Below are positions 1 through 5,925 of a stretch of 6,636 nt of DNA, in pieces; position 1 is the stretch's first letter; each line of letters opens with the position of its first letter. The stretch comes from JAJZQH01 sp041658465. GTDB taxonomy: Bacteria > UBA10199 > 2-02-FULL-44-16 > JAAZCA01. The notes beneath the pieces were generated by a model. It did no database searches. It was not told the origin of the DNA and was given only the letters and a program-made list of their open reading frames with translations. Both the position numbers and the translations under genes were made by a program. The DNA is taken from assembly GCA_041658465.1 (NCBI GenBank), contig JBBAAC010000136.1, positions 1 through 6,636 of the forward strand, given 5' to 3'.

Positions 1-107
1 GACTGGGGACCCCGCTCGTCACGCGCCTTGATACAACGTGAGTAATGGCACGCAGTAAGCGTGTTTCTCCCGTTTATCGATGGGCCACGATCAACGGCAC
101 GGAGCGA

Positions 108-227
108 GCGGTGATCTGCGGCAGGCTTCGAGCAATGAGGACCGCGGTGGCTAAAATTCCATCGTTAGCCGCATGAGCTGCGAATAACTCGGTGTCGGTT
201 TGCGAGATGCCAGCCGCAGATCACCGC
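108..227. repeat. 15-bp perfect inverted repeat, 90-nt loop
   Basis: GCGGTGATCTGCGGC at 108-122 is exactly complementary to 213-227. The arms overlap the repeat cluster: the right arm lies within the distal part of the 209-254 unit. It may simply be an inverted partial copy of that unit rather than a functional hairpin. Confidence 0.5.
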
Positions 228-340
228 GTACTGTGGCATGGAGCAGGTTTGCTGAGCGATGAACGGGGGGACCCTGCGCACTTCTTGGCACGGAGCTGGC
301 CGCGGGTCGCCGCGTATTCCGGCACGGTGTCGGCTTGCTG
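209..340 (-). repeat. Imperfect direct repeat, two 46-nt units 86 nt apart
   Basis: Read on the minus strand, 340-295 and 254-209 align without gaps at 33 of 46 positions, most differences being transitions. Both begin CAGCAA, contain TGCC followed by TACGCGG, and end in GCGGC plus a short tail. A shorter third match (GGTGTCGGTTTGC on the plus strand, 191-203) agrees with 326-338 at 12 of 13 positions. This looks like an old, diverged repeat cluster rather than a gene. Its function is unknown, and the identity is low enough that part of it could be compositional. Confidence 0.4.
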
Positions 341-341
341 A

Positions 342-2300
342 TTATTTAACCTTGGAGCCTATGGCTACATCCTTGAGGGGTGTGAGTATCGAAACTGTGC
401 TTTCGTCCGATGCGGCGAGCAGCATGCCGTCGGAGTCGATGCCGCGCAGCTTGGCGGGCTTCAAATTCGCAACAACGACTACCCTCCTGCCGACCAGCTC
501 TTCGGGTGCGTAGTGCTTCGCGATGCCGGCAACGATCTGCCTCTCCTCGCTGCCGAGCGAGATCCGAAGTTTGAGCAGCTTGTCGGCGCCTTCGACGCGC
601 TCGGCTGCTACGACCACTGCAACCCGCAGATCGATCTTCGCGAATTCAGAGATATCTATGCGCCCCCCGGCGTCTGCTGTCGGTTCTGAAGTCATGGATT
701 TTTCCTTTGCTGGCTTGACTGGCTTTTCTTGCGCCTCTGTTTCTGGTTCTATGCGTGGGAATAATCCCTCGCCCGCCTTGACCTTGATCGATTTGTTAAG
801 CGCCCCCCACGGCAGCGCGGCATGCTCGAACTTCTGCGCGGAGAGCTCGCCCAGCGCATCGAATCCCATGGATCCCCATATCTTTGCAGCGGTGCGCGGC
901 ATAAAGGGGCCCAGCAGGATTGCGGCCACGCGAAGGCATGAGGCGACTTCCCACAGCACGCGGTTGATCGCCTCTTTTTCTCCGCGCTTCGCCATCTCCC
1001 ACGGCTTGTGGTCGTTTATGTGTCTGTCCGCTGCGGCGAGCGCGCCCCACAGGCCTGCCAGGGCCTGATGGAATTCCACCTCCCCGCGCGAGTGATCGAG
1101 CGCCTCCGCGAGTCGGCCTGGAAGCGCTGCGGTTGCCAGCGCGATCTCGGAGCCCTTATCGGTTTCCTCCGCAGGCCTGATCTCGCCATCCTGGTAACGC
1201 GTGGCCATGCCCATCGTGCGGGAGACGAGGTTGCCTATGCCGTTTGCCAGGTCGCCGTTGTATCTCTCGATGAAGTGCTCCCACGTAAAGTCCGCATCGC
1301 GTCCGAAGCCGCCTTCGCGCAATAAATAGTAGCGGAGCGGGTCTGGCCCGAACTTTGCGATCACGTCCATGGGCGTCACCACGTTGCCCAGGGTCTTGCT
1401 CATCTTCTCGCCCCTTAGATAGACGAAGCCGTGGCCGAAGACCGTGCGCGGAAGAGGAATGCAGGCACTCATGAGCATCGCGGGCCAGATCACGCAGTGA
1501 AAACGCGTGATGTCCTTGCCGATGACGTGAATGTCGGCCGGCCACCACTTCTGAAACTGAGCCTCGTCCCAGCCGAACCCGATCGCCGTGATGTAGTTGA
1601 TCAGGGCATCGAACCACACGTAAACGATGTGCGCCGGATCGCTCGGCAGCTTGACACCCCAGTCGAACGTGGATCTTGATACGGAGACGTCCTGCAACCC
1701 CTCGTCCAGGAGGCTCATGATCTCGTTGCGCCGCACGTCGGGGAGTATGAACTCGGGGTGCGCCTTGATGTAATCGCGCAGCTTGTCGCGGTATTTTGAC
1801 AGCGCGAAGAAATAGTTTTCCTCCGCGAGCCATGCGGGCTTTGACTTGTGGTTCGGGCAGAGGCCGTCGGTCAGGTCCTTCTCGGTCAGAAATGCCTCGC
1901 ACGATTCGCAGTACCAGCCCTCGTAGCGCGCCTTGTAGATGTCGCCCTTCTCCATGATAGCGGCGAAGAGTTTCTGCACGCCCTTCTCGTGATGCGGATC
2001 CGATGTCTGGATAAAACCGTCGAACGAGATATCCAGGGATCGCCAGATCTTCTCGAAATGTCCGCGCATCTCGTCGCAGTAGGCCTTGGGGGAGATCCCC
2101 CGCTCGTCGGCCGCCTTCTTGACGTTGATCGAATGCTCGTCGTTGCCCATCTGGAAATGTACGTCGTCGCCGCATATGCGGTGCCAGCGGGCGAGCACGT
2201 CCGCGCCGATCTTCTCATAGGCCGTGCCGATGTGTGGCAGGCTGTTCACGTAGTCTATGGCGGTGGTGATGTAGAACTTCTCACCTTTTGGCTTTGTCAT
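342..2300 (-). CDS. metG: Methionyl-tRNA synthetase with C-terminal tRNA-binding domain
   Basis: Class I aminoacyl-tRNA synthetase that charges tRNA(Met) with methionine using ATP in the cytoplasm; needed for initiation and elongation. The 652-residue product has the HIGH-type motif PHIG at residues 22-25 and KMSKT at 299-303, the active-site signatures of the family. A single zinc knuckle (C131, C134, C148, H151) marks the one-zinc form. The anticodon-binding helical domain follows (about 345-510). A Lys/Glu/Pro-rich linker (about 518-545) leads to an EMAP/Trbp111-type tRNA-binding domain (about 548-652, with KIDLRVAVV and DGMLLAA), which in homologues drives dimerisation and tRNA affinity. 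Length fits full-length bacterial MetG. The ATG start is preceded by AAGGA (2309-2313) at 8 nt and lies inside the end of ricT, so translation is probably coupled. It is the last gene of the operon. Confidence 0.97.
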   Translation of the reverse strand: MTKPKGEKFYITTAIDYVNSLPHIGTAYEKIGADVLARWHRICGDDVHFQMGNDEHSINVKKAADERGISPKAYCDEMRGHFEKIWRSLDISFDGFIQTSDPHHEKGVQKLFAAIMEKGDIYKARYEGWYCESCEAFLTEKDLTDGLCPNHKSKPAWLAEENYFFALSKYRDKLRDYIKAHPEFILPDVRRNEIMSLLDEGLQDVSVSRSTFDWGVKLPSDPAHIVYVWFDALINYITAIGFGWDEAQFQKWWPADIHVIGKDITRFHCVIWPAMLMSACIPLPRTVFGHGFVYLRGEKMSKTLGNVVTPMDVIAKFGPDPLRYYLLREGGFGRDADFTWEHFIERYNGDLANGIGNLVSRTMGMATRYQDGEIRPAEETDKGSEIALATAALPGRLAEALDHSRGEVEFHQALAGLWGALAAADRHINDHKPWEMAKRGEKEAINRVLWEVASCLRVAAILLGPFMPRTAAKIWGSMGFDALGELSAQKFEHAALPWGALNKSIKVKAGEGLFPRIEPETEAQEKPVKPAKEKSMTSEPTADAGGRIDISEFAKIDLRVAVVVAAERVEGADKLLKLRISLGSEERQIVAGIAKHYAPEELVGRRVVVVANLKPAKLRGIDSDGMLLAASDESTVSILTPLKDVAIGSKVK

Positions 2301-3219
2301 GTCTTCTTTCCTTGCGCCCGCTGCGATCCTGGCCCCTGCGGCGGGAGCGCTCGTCCGCGCTTTCCTGCACCTGACGCGCAGTCGTCATGGCGGCCTCGCG
2401 CTCCTCGGGATTCAGCACCCTGCATTTGTCGCACGCGACCCTCGTCTCTCCGCCACCGTACAGCCGCACGGTGCATTCGCGCTTGAGCACGTTGTGGCCG
2501 ACGACCTTGCCTGGGCCGTCCGGGGCCTCCACCGCAGCTCCAACCTTGGGCAGTCCGGCGCGGCACTCGTCGTACGCGGCGCACTCATATGCAAGGCAGC
2601 ATTTGAGCTTGCCGCACATGCCCGTGAGCTTCGCCGGATTCGGGGCAAGGCCCTGGTGCTTTGCCATGGAAATAGAAATGGACTGGAACTGCCGCAGGTG
2701 CGTAGAGCAGCAGGTCGTGAGCCCGCACGGCCCTATACAGCCGGCTATCTTCGCCTCGTCTCTGGAGCCGACCTGGCGCATCTCGATACGCATGTGCAGC
2801 GCGCCCGCGAGATCCTTCACGAGGTTGCGGAAGTCCACGCGCTGTTCGGAGAAAAATGTGAATATCGCCTTCTTGCCCCCCTCGACGACCTCCACCTCGG
2901 CCAGTTTCATCGGGAGGCTATACGTGCGTATCTTTTCCTGGCAGATCCTGAAGCAGTCCATCGCGCGCTCGCGCAGCACGCGGTCGGCGGCCAGCTCCTC
3001 CGTGGAGGCCCTGTGCAGGATCTTCTTTGCGTTGGTCGGCAGCTCGTTCTCGGCCACGTCGTGCGGGGCCACTGCGATCAATGCGATCGCAGTGCCGCCC
3101 TCGGACTCGACCATAACGGCCTCGTCTTTTTTCAGGGAAGCATCGCCGGTGACGAACGTGTAGATCTTCCCTGCGCGCCGGAACTGCACGCCAGCTGCAA
3201 GCTTTACGGTGTCATTCAT
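2281..3219 (-). CDS. ricT: PSP1-domain protein, RicT/YaaT family
   Basis: A 312-residue PSP1-family protein. In Bacillus subtilis the homologue RicT (YaaT) works with RicA and RicF in a complex carrying [4Fe-4S] clusters that influences RNase Y-dependent mRNA maturation and developmental switching; whether the partners exist here cannot be seen. The sequence shows the PSP1 core (about 55-150) followed by the diagnostic cysteine cluster: C161, C165, C170, C171, then C202, C207, C208 and C213, with GPCGLTTCC, the SMAKHQGLAPNPAKLTG segment and MCGKLKCCLAYE typical of the family. A small beta-rich segment (225-270) and a strongly basic tail (291-312) follow. The start overlaps the holB stop as ATGA with no clear Shine-Dalgarno, so translational coupling is likely. 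The holB-ricT adjacency matches the arrangement known in Bacillus and many other bacteria. Confidence 0.92.
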   Translation of the reverse strand: MNDTVKLAAGVQFRRAGKIYTFVTGDASLKKDEAVMVESEGGTAIALIAVAPHDVAENELPTNAKKILHRASTEELAADRVLRERAMDCFRICQEKIRTYSLPMKLAEVEVVEGGKKAIFTFFSEQRVDFRNLVKDLAGALHMRIEMRQVGSRDEAKIAGCIGPCGLTTCCSTHLRQFQSISISMAKHQGLAPNPAKLTGMCGKLKCCLAYECAAYDECRAGLPKVGAAVEAPDGPGKVVGHNVLKRECTVRLYGGGETRVACDKCRVLNPEEREAAMTTARQVQESADERSRRRGQDRSGRKERRHDKAKR

Positions 3220-4199
3220 TGGCGGGAGAGCGTAAACAGAAGCTGCTCAAACATCAACTGTTTATTTGCCGAGGTCTCGGCGGCAAGCCTTGTGCTATCG
3301 ATCTCAGCGAGGCAGCGGATGGCGTGCTCCGTGGTGCAGGATCCCGCTGGCCCGGCCGCCTCTGGATGTATGACGTCGTCCTTTTCATGCGTCGCCTGGA
3401 AGCGGAGCACGTCCCTGTAGAAGCTGGCCAGCAGGTCGAATATGAGGAGCGTGCGCGAAGGGTCCAGATCCTTCCATGCCTGTGCGGTCTCGAAGATATC
3501 GGCGCTGGAGGCCCTGCTTGTAAGCGCCAGGAAACGGCCGAGCACGGCCTCCACGAACTCCGGGTCCAGCGCCTCCGCGGTGCCGAGGCTCCCGCCCGCG
3601 AGCCTTGCTATGCGCATCGCCTCGCGCTCCGGGAGCTGCTTTCTCAAGATGAGCGCCTCCGCGAGCATGGAATCCGGCAGGGGCGAGAACGGCATGTGCT
3701 GGCAGCGGGAGCGGATCGTGGGGAGGAGCCTCTCTGGAAACGGCGTGATCATGATGAAATGCGTGCGATCGGGAGGCTCCTCCAGGATCTTGAGCAGCGA
3801 GTTTGCGGCCGCGTCCACGAGCCGGTCCGCGCCGTCTATGATCGCTATCTTCGCCGGCGCCTCGAGCGGATGAAACTGCAGATCCGCCTTAAGCTCACGC
3901 AGGGGGTCGATCTTGATGCTCTGCACGGCGCCGCGCTCGGATTCCATGGGTTCTATCAGAAAAAAATCCGGATGGTTGTGCCCCGTGAGCTTATGGCAGG
4001 GAACGCAGTCGCCGCAGGGATCCCAGTCGCGCTCCCTCGCAGCCAGGCAGAACAGGGAGGCCGCGAAAGTATCTGCCACGCGGCGCTTGCCTATGCCGCG
4101 AGGGCCGGTGAAGAGATATGCATTGGGCAGACGGCCGCCGTCCAGCGCGCGCCTGAGCTGTTCGATCTGCCTCGTATGTCCGATGATATTTGACCACAT
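3216..4199 (-). CDS. holB: DNA polymerase III delta prime subunit
   Basis: Clamp-loader subunit of the AAA+ superfamily that, with delta and tau/gamma, opens and loads the beta sliding clamp at primed DNA. The 327-residue product has IIGHTRQIEQL at the N-terminus, a Walker A loop GPRGIGKR (32-39), the zinc module C51-X10-C62-X2-C65-X2-C68, a Walker B-like IIDGADRL (120-127), the conserved SLLKILEEPP (134-143) and the SRC motif (164-166) characteristic of clamp loaders. The Walker B acidic pair is altered (D-G-A-D), consistent with delta prime being a stator with little or no ATPase activity. Length fits HolB; DnaX would be longer and keep DEAD-like Walker B. The ATG at 4199 has only a weak upstream TGAG. 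The usual tight junction with tmk is interrupted by a palindromic element (4215-4289). Confidence 0.94.
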   Translation of the reverse strand: MWSNIIGHTRQIEQLRRALDGGRLPNAYLFTGPRGIGKRRVADTFAASLFCLAARERDWDPCGDCVPCHKLTGHNHPDFFLIEPMESERGAVQSIKIDPLRELKADLQFHPLEAPAKIAIIDGADRLVDAAANSLLKILEEPPDRTHFIMITPFPERLLPTIRSRCQHMPFSPLPDSMLAEALILRKQLPEREAMRIARLAGGSLGTAEALDPEFVEAVLGRFLALTSRASSADIFETAQAWKDLDPSRTLLIFDLLASFYRDVLRFQATHEKDDVIHPEAAGPAGSCTTEHAIRCLAEIDSTRLAAETSANKQLMFEQLLFTLSRQ

Positions 4200-4214
4200 A
4201 TGATATGACTCATT

Positions 4215-4289
4215 CCCTCCCTTTGTAAGGGAGGGTTAGGGAGGGTAGCTCGCGATCTACCCCCTGTTGTCCCCCTTTCAAAGGGGGAC
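4215..4289. repeat. Palindromic repeat element, copy 1 (tmk-holB junction)
   Basis: Two hairpins face each other. On the left, CCCTCCCTT-TGT-AAGGGAGGG (4215-4235) is followed by a G-rich arm ending GGGTAG (to 4248). An 8-nt spacer follows, then CTACCCCC and a second hairpin at 4269-4289, whose ten outer pairs are perfect around a central C. The same half-unit occurs at 5084-5117 and, inverted, at 5138-5174. No coding capacity. This is a non-autonomous, REP/MITE-like dispersed element by appearance. It extends into the end of tmk, supplying Val-Pro-Leu and the TGA stop. Confidence 0.8.
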
Positions 4290-4940
4290 GATATCCGAAA
4301 GTTTCAAAAATCCATCCACGACGGCGATTACCTCTGTGCTCACATGCTCGATGCTTCCCGATGCCTCGACGATCTTGACGCGGTCTGGTTCGGACTTTGC
4401 AATTTCAAGATAGCCCTGGCGCACGCGCTCGTGAAAGTCCATGGCCTCGCGCTCGAATCGGTCCTCGTGCGCCTGCTGCTCGCCACGGGCTATGCGCGCG
4501 TGCGCTCGGCCCAGGCCATCGGCAGGCGCGCAGTCGAGCAGGATCGTGAGATCCGGCATGAGCCCGCCCGTCGCGATGCGATGGACCTCTCCTATCGACT
4601 TTGGATCGATCCTGCGCGCCGCGCCCTGGTATGCGGTCGTGGCGTCCGCGTATCTGTCGCAGAGCACGACCTTGCCCGTGTCAAGCGCGGGGCGGATGAT
4701 CTCCGCTATGTGCTGACAGCGCGCAGCGGCGTAGAGCAGGAGCTCCGCGACCGGCGCCATCCCGTCGTGCGAGGAATCGAGGAGCACGGACCTGATGCGT
4801 TCGCCGATCGCCGTGCCGCCCGGCTCGCGCGTGAGCACGACCGTGCGACCTGACTTGCGCAGGTGCTCTGCCAGGAGCTTTATCTGCGTAGTCTTGCCGC
4901 AACCTTCAATGCCTTCAAATGTGATGAATGCTCCGGTCAT
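4278..4940 (-). CDS. tmk: Thymidylate kinase
   Basis: Phosphorylates dTMP to dTDP with ATP, the step common to de novo and salvage dTTP synthesis, in the cytoplasm. The 220-residue product is close to usual bacterial length. It shows the P-loop FEGIEGCGKTT (8-18), the TREPGGT substrate segment (37-43), the DRY motif with YADATTAYQG (95-106), and a LID region with Arg residues around ARIARGEQQAHEDRFE. A P-loop without a basic residue and an arginine-bearing LID resemble the E. coli-type enzyme. The ATG at 4940 gives the standard MxGxFITFEG N-terminus; upstream only a weak GGA is seen about 10 nt away. First gene of the holB-ricT-metG unit. The last three codons and stop fall inside a palindromic element, so the extreme C-terminus is probably not ancestral. 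Confidence 0.97.
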   Translation of the reverse strand: MTGAFITFEGIEGCGKTTQIKLLAEHLRKSGRTVVLTREPGGTAIGERIRSVLLDSSHDGMAPVAELLLYAAARCQHIAEIIRPALDTGKVVLCDRYADATTAYQGAARRIDPKSIGEVHRIATGGLMPDLTILLDCAPADGLGRAHARIARGEQQAHEDRFEREAMDFHERVRQGYLEIAKSEPDRVKIVEASGSIEHVSTEVIAVVDGFLKLSDIVPL

Positions 4941-4986
4941 CGATTAATTTCCATTTCATCTGGCGCCAGGTGTCATTTACAGACGG

Positions 4987-5039
4987 AATAACGGAGAAGG
5001 GATGTCTCCCTGTTCGACGGCGCCATTCGCTCCGTTATT
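4987..5039. repeat. 10-bp inverted repeat in tmk leader region
   Basis: AATAACGGAG (4987-4996) is exactly complementary to CTCCGTTATT (5030-5039), with a smaller hairpin AGGGA-TGTC-TCCCT (4998-5011) inside. The right arm overlaps the first bases of the MITE-like element by four positions. If the tmk transcript starts upstream of it, this could fold in the leader about 50 nt before the start codon. No T-run follows on either strand, so it is not an intrinsic terminator. Confidence 0.5.
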
Positions 5040-5207
5040 GATCTTTAACTTGTAATGGATACATCTTTGGTCCCACGTTTTTTCCCCTCCTTTGTAAGGA
5101 GGGGCCAGGGGAGGTAGATCTGGATTGCATCAGCGGTCTACCCCTCCCATCCTCCCCTTACAAAGGGGAGGGGGTCGCGTGTACCCATTACAAGTTAAAG
5201 ATCAATA
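5036..5207. mobile_element. MITE-like element with 28-bp terminal inverted repeats
   Basis: The outer arms 5036-5063 and 5180-5207 are complementary at 27 of 28 positions, the one mismatch being A5059 against C5184. The arms begin TATTGATC and end GATCAATA, so a TA dinucleotide sits at each end and could be the target duplication typical of IS630/Tc1-mariner-type insertions; because TA is itself palindromic this is not proof. Inside lies the second copy of the palindromic element. It has a hairpin CCCCTCCTT-TGT-AAGGAGGGG (5084-5104), arms ending GGTAG and starting CTACC around a 20-nt spacer, and a hairpin CCTCCCCTT-ACA-AAGGGGAGG (5151-5171). No ORF, so any movement would depend on a transposase elsewhere. 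Confidence 0.75.
5084..5174. repeat. Palindromic repeat element, copy 2
   Basis: Two half-units in inverted orientation (5084-5117 and 5138-5174), each a CCTCCYTTTGTAAGG-type hairpin plus a G-rich arm ending GGTAG, separated by 20 nt. The same architecture is found at 4215-4289, with the shared TTTGTAAGG core in three of four half-units (TTTGAAAGG in the fourth). Nested in the terminal inverted repeats of the 5036-5207 element. Confidence 0.8.
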
Positions 5208-5283
5208 TTACAATTTAATGAGGAGCGCGATGAATGGGTTACTAGTTGATAGTGCGCTTTGTCACAAGGTTTTTCGGCTATAG

Positions 5284-5309
5284 AAAAAGGCCCTGCGGGT
5301 GCAGGGCCT
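5284..5309 (-). terminator. Intrinsic terminator of the toxin-antitoxin unit
   Basis: Read on the minus strand: a 9-bp G+C-rich stem AGGCCCTGC-ACCC-GCAGGGCCT (5309-5288) running directly into a T-tract (5288-5284). It begins 4 nt after the antitoxin stop codon. On the plus strand no T-run follows, so it acts in one direction only. The 26 nt are identical to 5848-5873. Confidence 0.88.
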
Positions 5310-5313
5310 GCGA

Positions 5314-5586
5314 TTATGCTGCCTTGTATGACGCATCATAGTTCGGGAATAATATTACTGCAGGATGCACATGCAGTGCTTTGGCAAGGATTATGGCGCG
5401 TTCCCGTCCAATCTGCTGCCGCCCTTTTTCCATATTCGATATATTCGCCTGAGCAATCCCGGTGAGTTTTGCCAGATCGTTCTGGGATAAACCCTGGAGC
5501 TCTCTCAATGCAGCGAGCATCTCGCCGGGCGTTGCAGCAATGGTATCTTTTGAGTCGACGAATTCCGATTTTTTTATCTTCTTCAC
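5314..5586 (-). CDS. XRE-family antitoxin (HigA-like)
   Basis: A 90-residue DNA-binding protein with a Cro/C1-type helix-turn-helix at about 22-80: MLAALRELQGLSQNDLAKLTG, with SQNDLAKLTG as helix 2 and AQANISNMEKGR as the recognition helix (45-56). This is the single-domain form found as the second gene of HigBA-type type II modules, where it neutralises the toxin and represses the operon. The start is GTG (5586), chosen because a full AAGGAGGA Shine-Dalgarno lies 6 nt upstream and the frame begins there. It follows the toxin gene by 11 nt. A stand-alone regulator is the alternative, but adjacency to a RelE-type toxin and a shared terminator favour the antitoxin role. Confidence 0.88.
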   Translation of the reverse strand: MKKIKKSEFVDSKDTIAATPGEMLAALRELQGLSQNDLAKLTGIAQANISNMEKGRQQIGRERAIILAKALHVHPAVILFPNYDASYKAA

Positions 5587-5591
5587 GGTTG

Positions 5592-5599
5592 TCCTCCTT
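5592..5599 (-). promoter_or_regulatory. Strong Shine-Dalgarno overlapping toxin stop codon
   Basis: TAAGGAGGA on the minus strand (5600-5592): the TAA stop of the toxin shares two A residues with AAGGAGG, placed 6 nt before the GTG start of the antitoxin. This suggests high antitoxin translation coupled to termination on the toxin gene, and contrasts with the poor initiation signals of the toxin itself. Confidence 0.8.
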
Positions 5600-5831
5600 A
5601 ATAAGAATGAGGATTTATCTCGACTACATAAATTACAAATGTGTCACGCTCCATGGTGTAGATGACCCTCCACTGTTTCGACAATCTCGAGGATCTGAAA
5701 CCTGACAATTTGCCTTTGAGCGCTTCATCGTGAAATCCTTTTATTACCCTAAGTCCTCTCGGGCCTTCCAATTCAACTATTCTTTTCCACGCGAGATAAT
5801 TAACCTGAACCTGATGTGGTGCCTTACGCAA
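5598..5831 (-). CDS. RelE/ParE-superfamily toxin (HigB-like)
   Basis: A 77-residue basic protein of the small type II toxin fold; relatives cut mRNA at the ribosome or otherwise stop growth until bound by the antitoxin. Family-type segments are KGFHDEALKGKLSG (31-44), FRSSRLSKQWRVIY (45-58) and the C-terminal VVEINPHSY (69-77), with R46, R49, R55, H75 and Y77 matching positions conserved in this subgroup. Length is normal for the family, so it appears intact. The only usable start is TTG at 5831; no ATG or GTG exists in frame before the core. AAAAGG ends just 2 nt before it, so initiation should be weak, fitting a toxin kept below its antitoxin. Exact biochemical activity cannot be read from sequence. 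Confidence 0.85.
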   Translation of the reverse strand: MRKAPHQVQVNYLAWKRIVELEGPRGLRVIKGFHDEALKGKLSGFRSSRLSKQWRVIYTMERDTFVIYVVEINPHSY

Positions 5832-5845
5832 TACCTTTTCGACCG

Positions 5846-5874
5846 AAAAAAAGGCCCTGCGGGTGCAGGGCCTT
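5846..5874 (-). terminator. Intrinsic terminator after the surface-protein gene
   Basis: Read on the minus strand: 10-bp stem AAGGCCCTGC-ACCC-GCAGGGCCTT (5874-5851) followed by a run of seven T (5852-5846). It lies about 50 nt beyond the stop of the surface-protein gene and only about 15 nt before the toxin start. It shares 26 identical nucleotides with the terminator at 5284-5309, in the same orientation. Confidence 0.88.
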
Positions 5875-5883
5875 GGATTCTTT

Positions 5884-5922
5884 GTGTCATCGCGAGCCCC
5901 CCGAAGGACGCGGCGATCTCCT
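5884..5922. repeat. Short dispersed palindromic repeat (REP-like)
   Basis: GTCATCGCGAGCCCCCCGAA followed by GGACGCGGCGATCTCC. ATCGC (5889-5893) pairs with GCGAT (5913-5917) around an imperfect inner hairpin. The pattern GTCATYGCGAGC...GCRATCTC is a widespread intergenic repeat in many bacterial genomes, recognised here by resemblance. It sits between the stop codon of the surface-protein gene and its terminator. Only one copy lies in the window, so its abundance in this genome is unknown. Confidence 0.55.
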
Positions 5923-5925
5923 GAG

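Larger units (their letters stand above)
1..341. other. Non-coding stretch downstream of metG
   Basis: No reading frame here has a convincing start, ribosome binding site and protein-like composition. An 84-codon open frame on the plus strand starting at 259 runs into the antisense of metG and looks like chance. The stretch contains recurring GGCACGGAGC-like decamers (47, 96, 235, 287, with a weaker form at 321), one imperfect direct repeat and one 15-bp inverted repeat, annotated separately. No hairpin followed by a T-run is seen after the metG stop on the minus strand, so the end of the operon transcript is not marked by an obvious intrinsic terminator within the window. Confidence 0.6.
4941..5313. 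other. Intergenic region upstream of tmk, repeat-rich
   Basis: About 370 nt between the tmk start and the antitoxin stop. It holds a 10-bp palindrome CTGGCGCCAG (4960-4969), a 10-bp inverted repeat (4987-4996 / 5030-5039), a MITE-like element (5036-5207) and the terminator of the toxin-antitoxin unit (5284-5309). The tmk operon promoter should lie here on the minus strand, but I find no convincing -35/-10 pair. A 17-codon plus-strand frame at 5230-5283 behind AGGAG is the only small ORF worth naming and is not supported further. Confidence 0.6.

Noticed and set aside
209..340. CRISPR or regular tandem array downstream of metG
   Set aside because: Units are only about 72% identical and spacings between the related decamers are irregular.
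1156..2175. 339-codon minus-strand frame inside metG
   Set aside because: Offset frame of metG, very Arg-rich, no motif; the metG frame carries the synthetase signatures throughout.
2299..3420. Long plus-strand open frame (373 codons) opposite ricT and the end of holB
   Set aside because: Antisense shadow in G+C-rich DNA: no family motifs, and the minus-strand genes underneath are unambiguous.
3219..4193. Long plus-strand open frame (324 codons) opposite holB
   Set aside because: Mirrors the holB coding frame, with a composition rich in Arg, Gly and Ala and no recognisable domain; holB has all clamp-loader motifs.
4215..4289. Intrinsic terminator between tmk and holB
   Set aside because: The hairpins are strong but no T-run follows on the minus strand, and termination here would cut off essential downstream genes. 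The repeat in a second location favours a dispersed element.
5036..5207. CRISPR-like or attachment-site structure
   Set aside because: Repeats are inverted and paired, with no regular spacers, no cas genes and no integrase or tRNA target nearby.
5230..5283. 17-codon plus-strand mini-ORF behind AGGAG, possible small peptide
   Set aside because: Spacing is short, there is no promoter or homology evidence, and it lies in the downstream region of the opposite-strand toxin-antitoxin unit. Chance is the simpler explanation.
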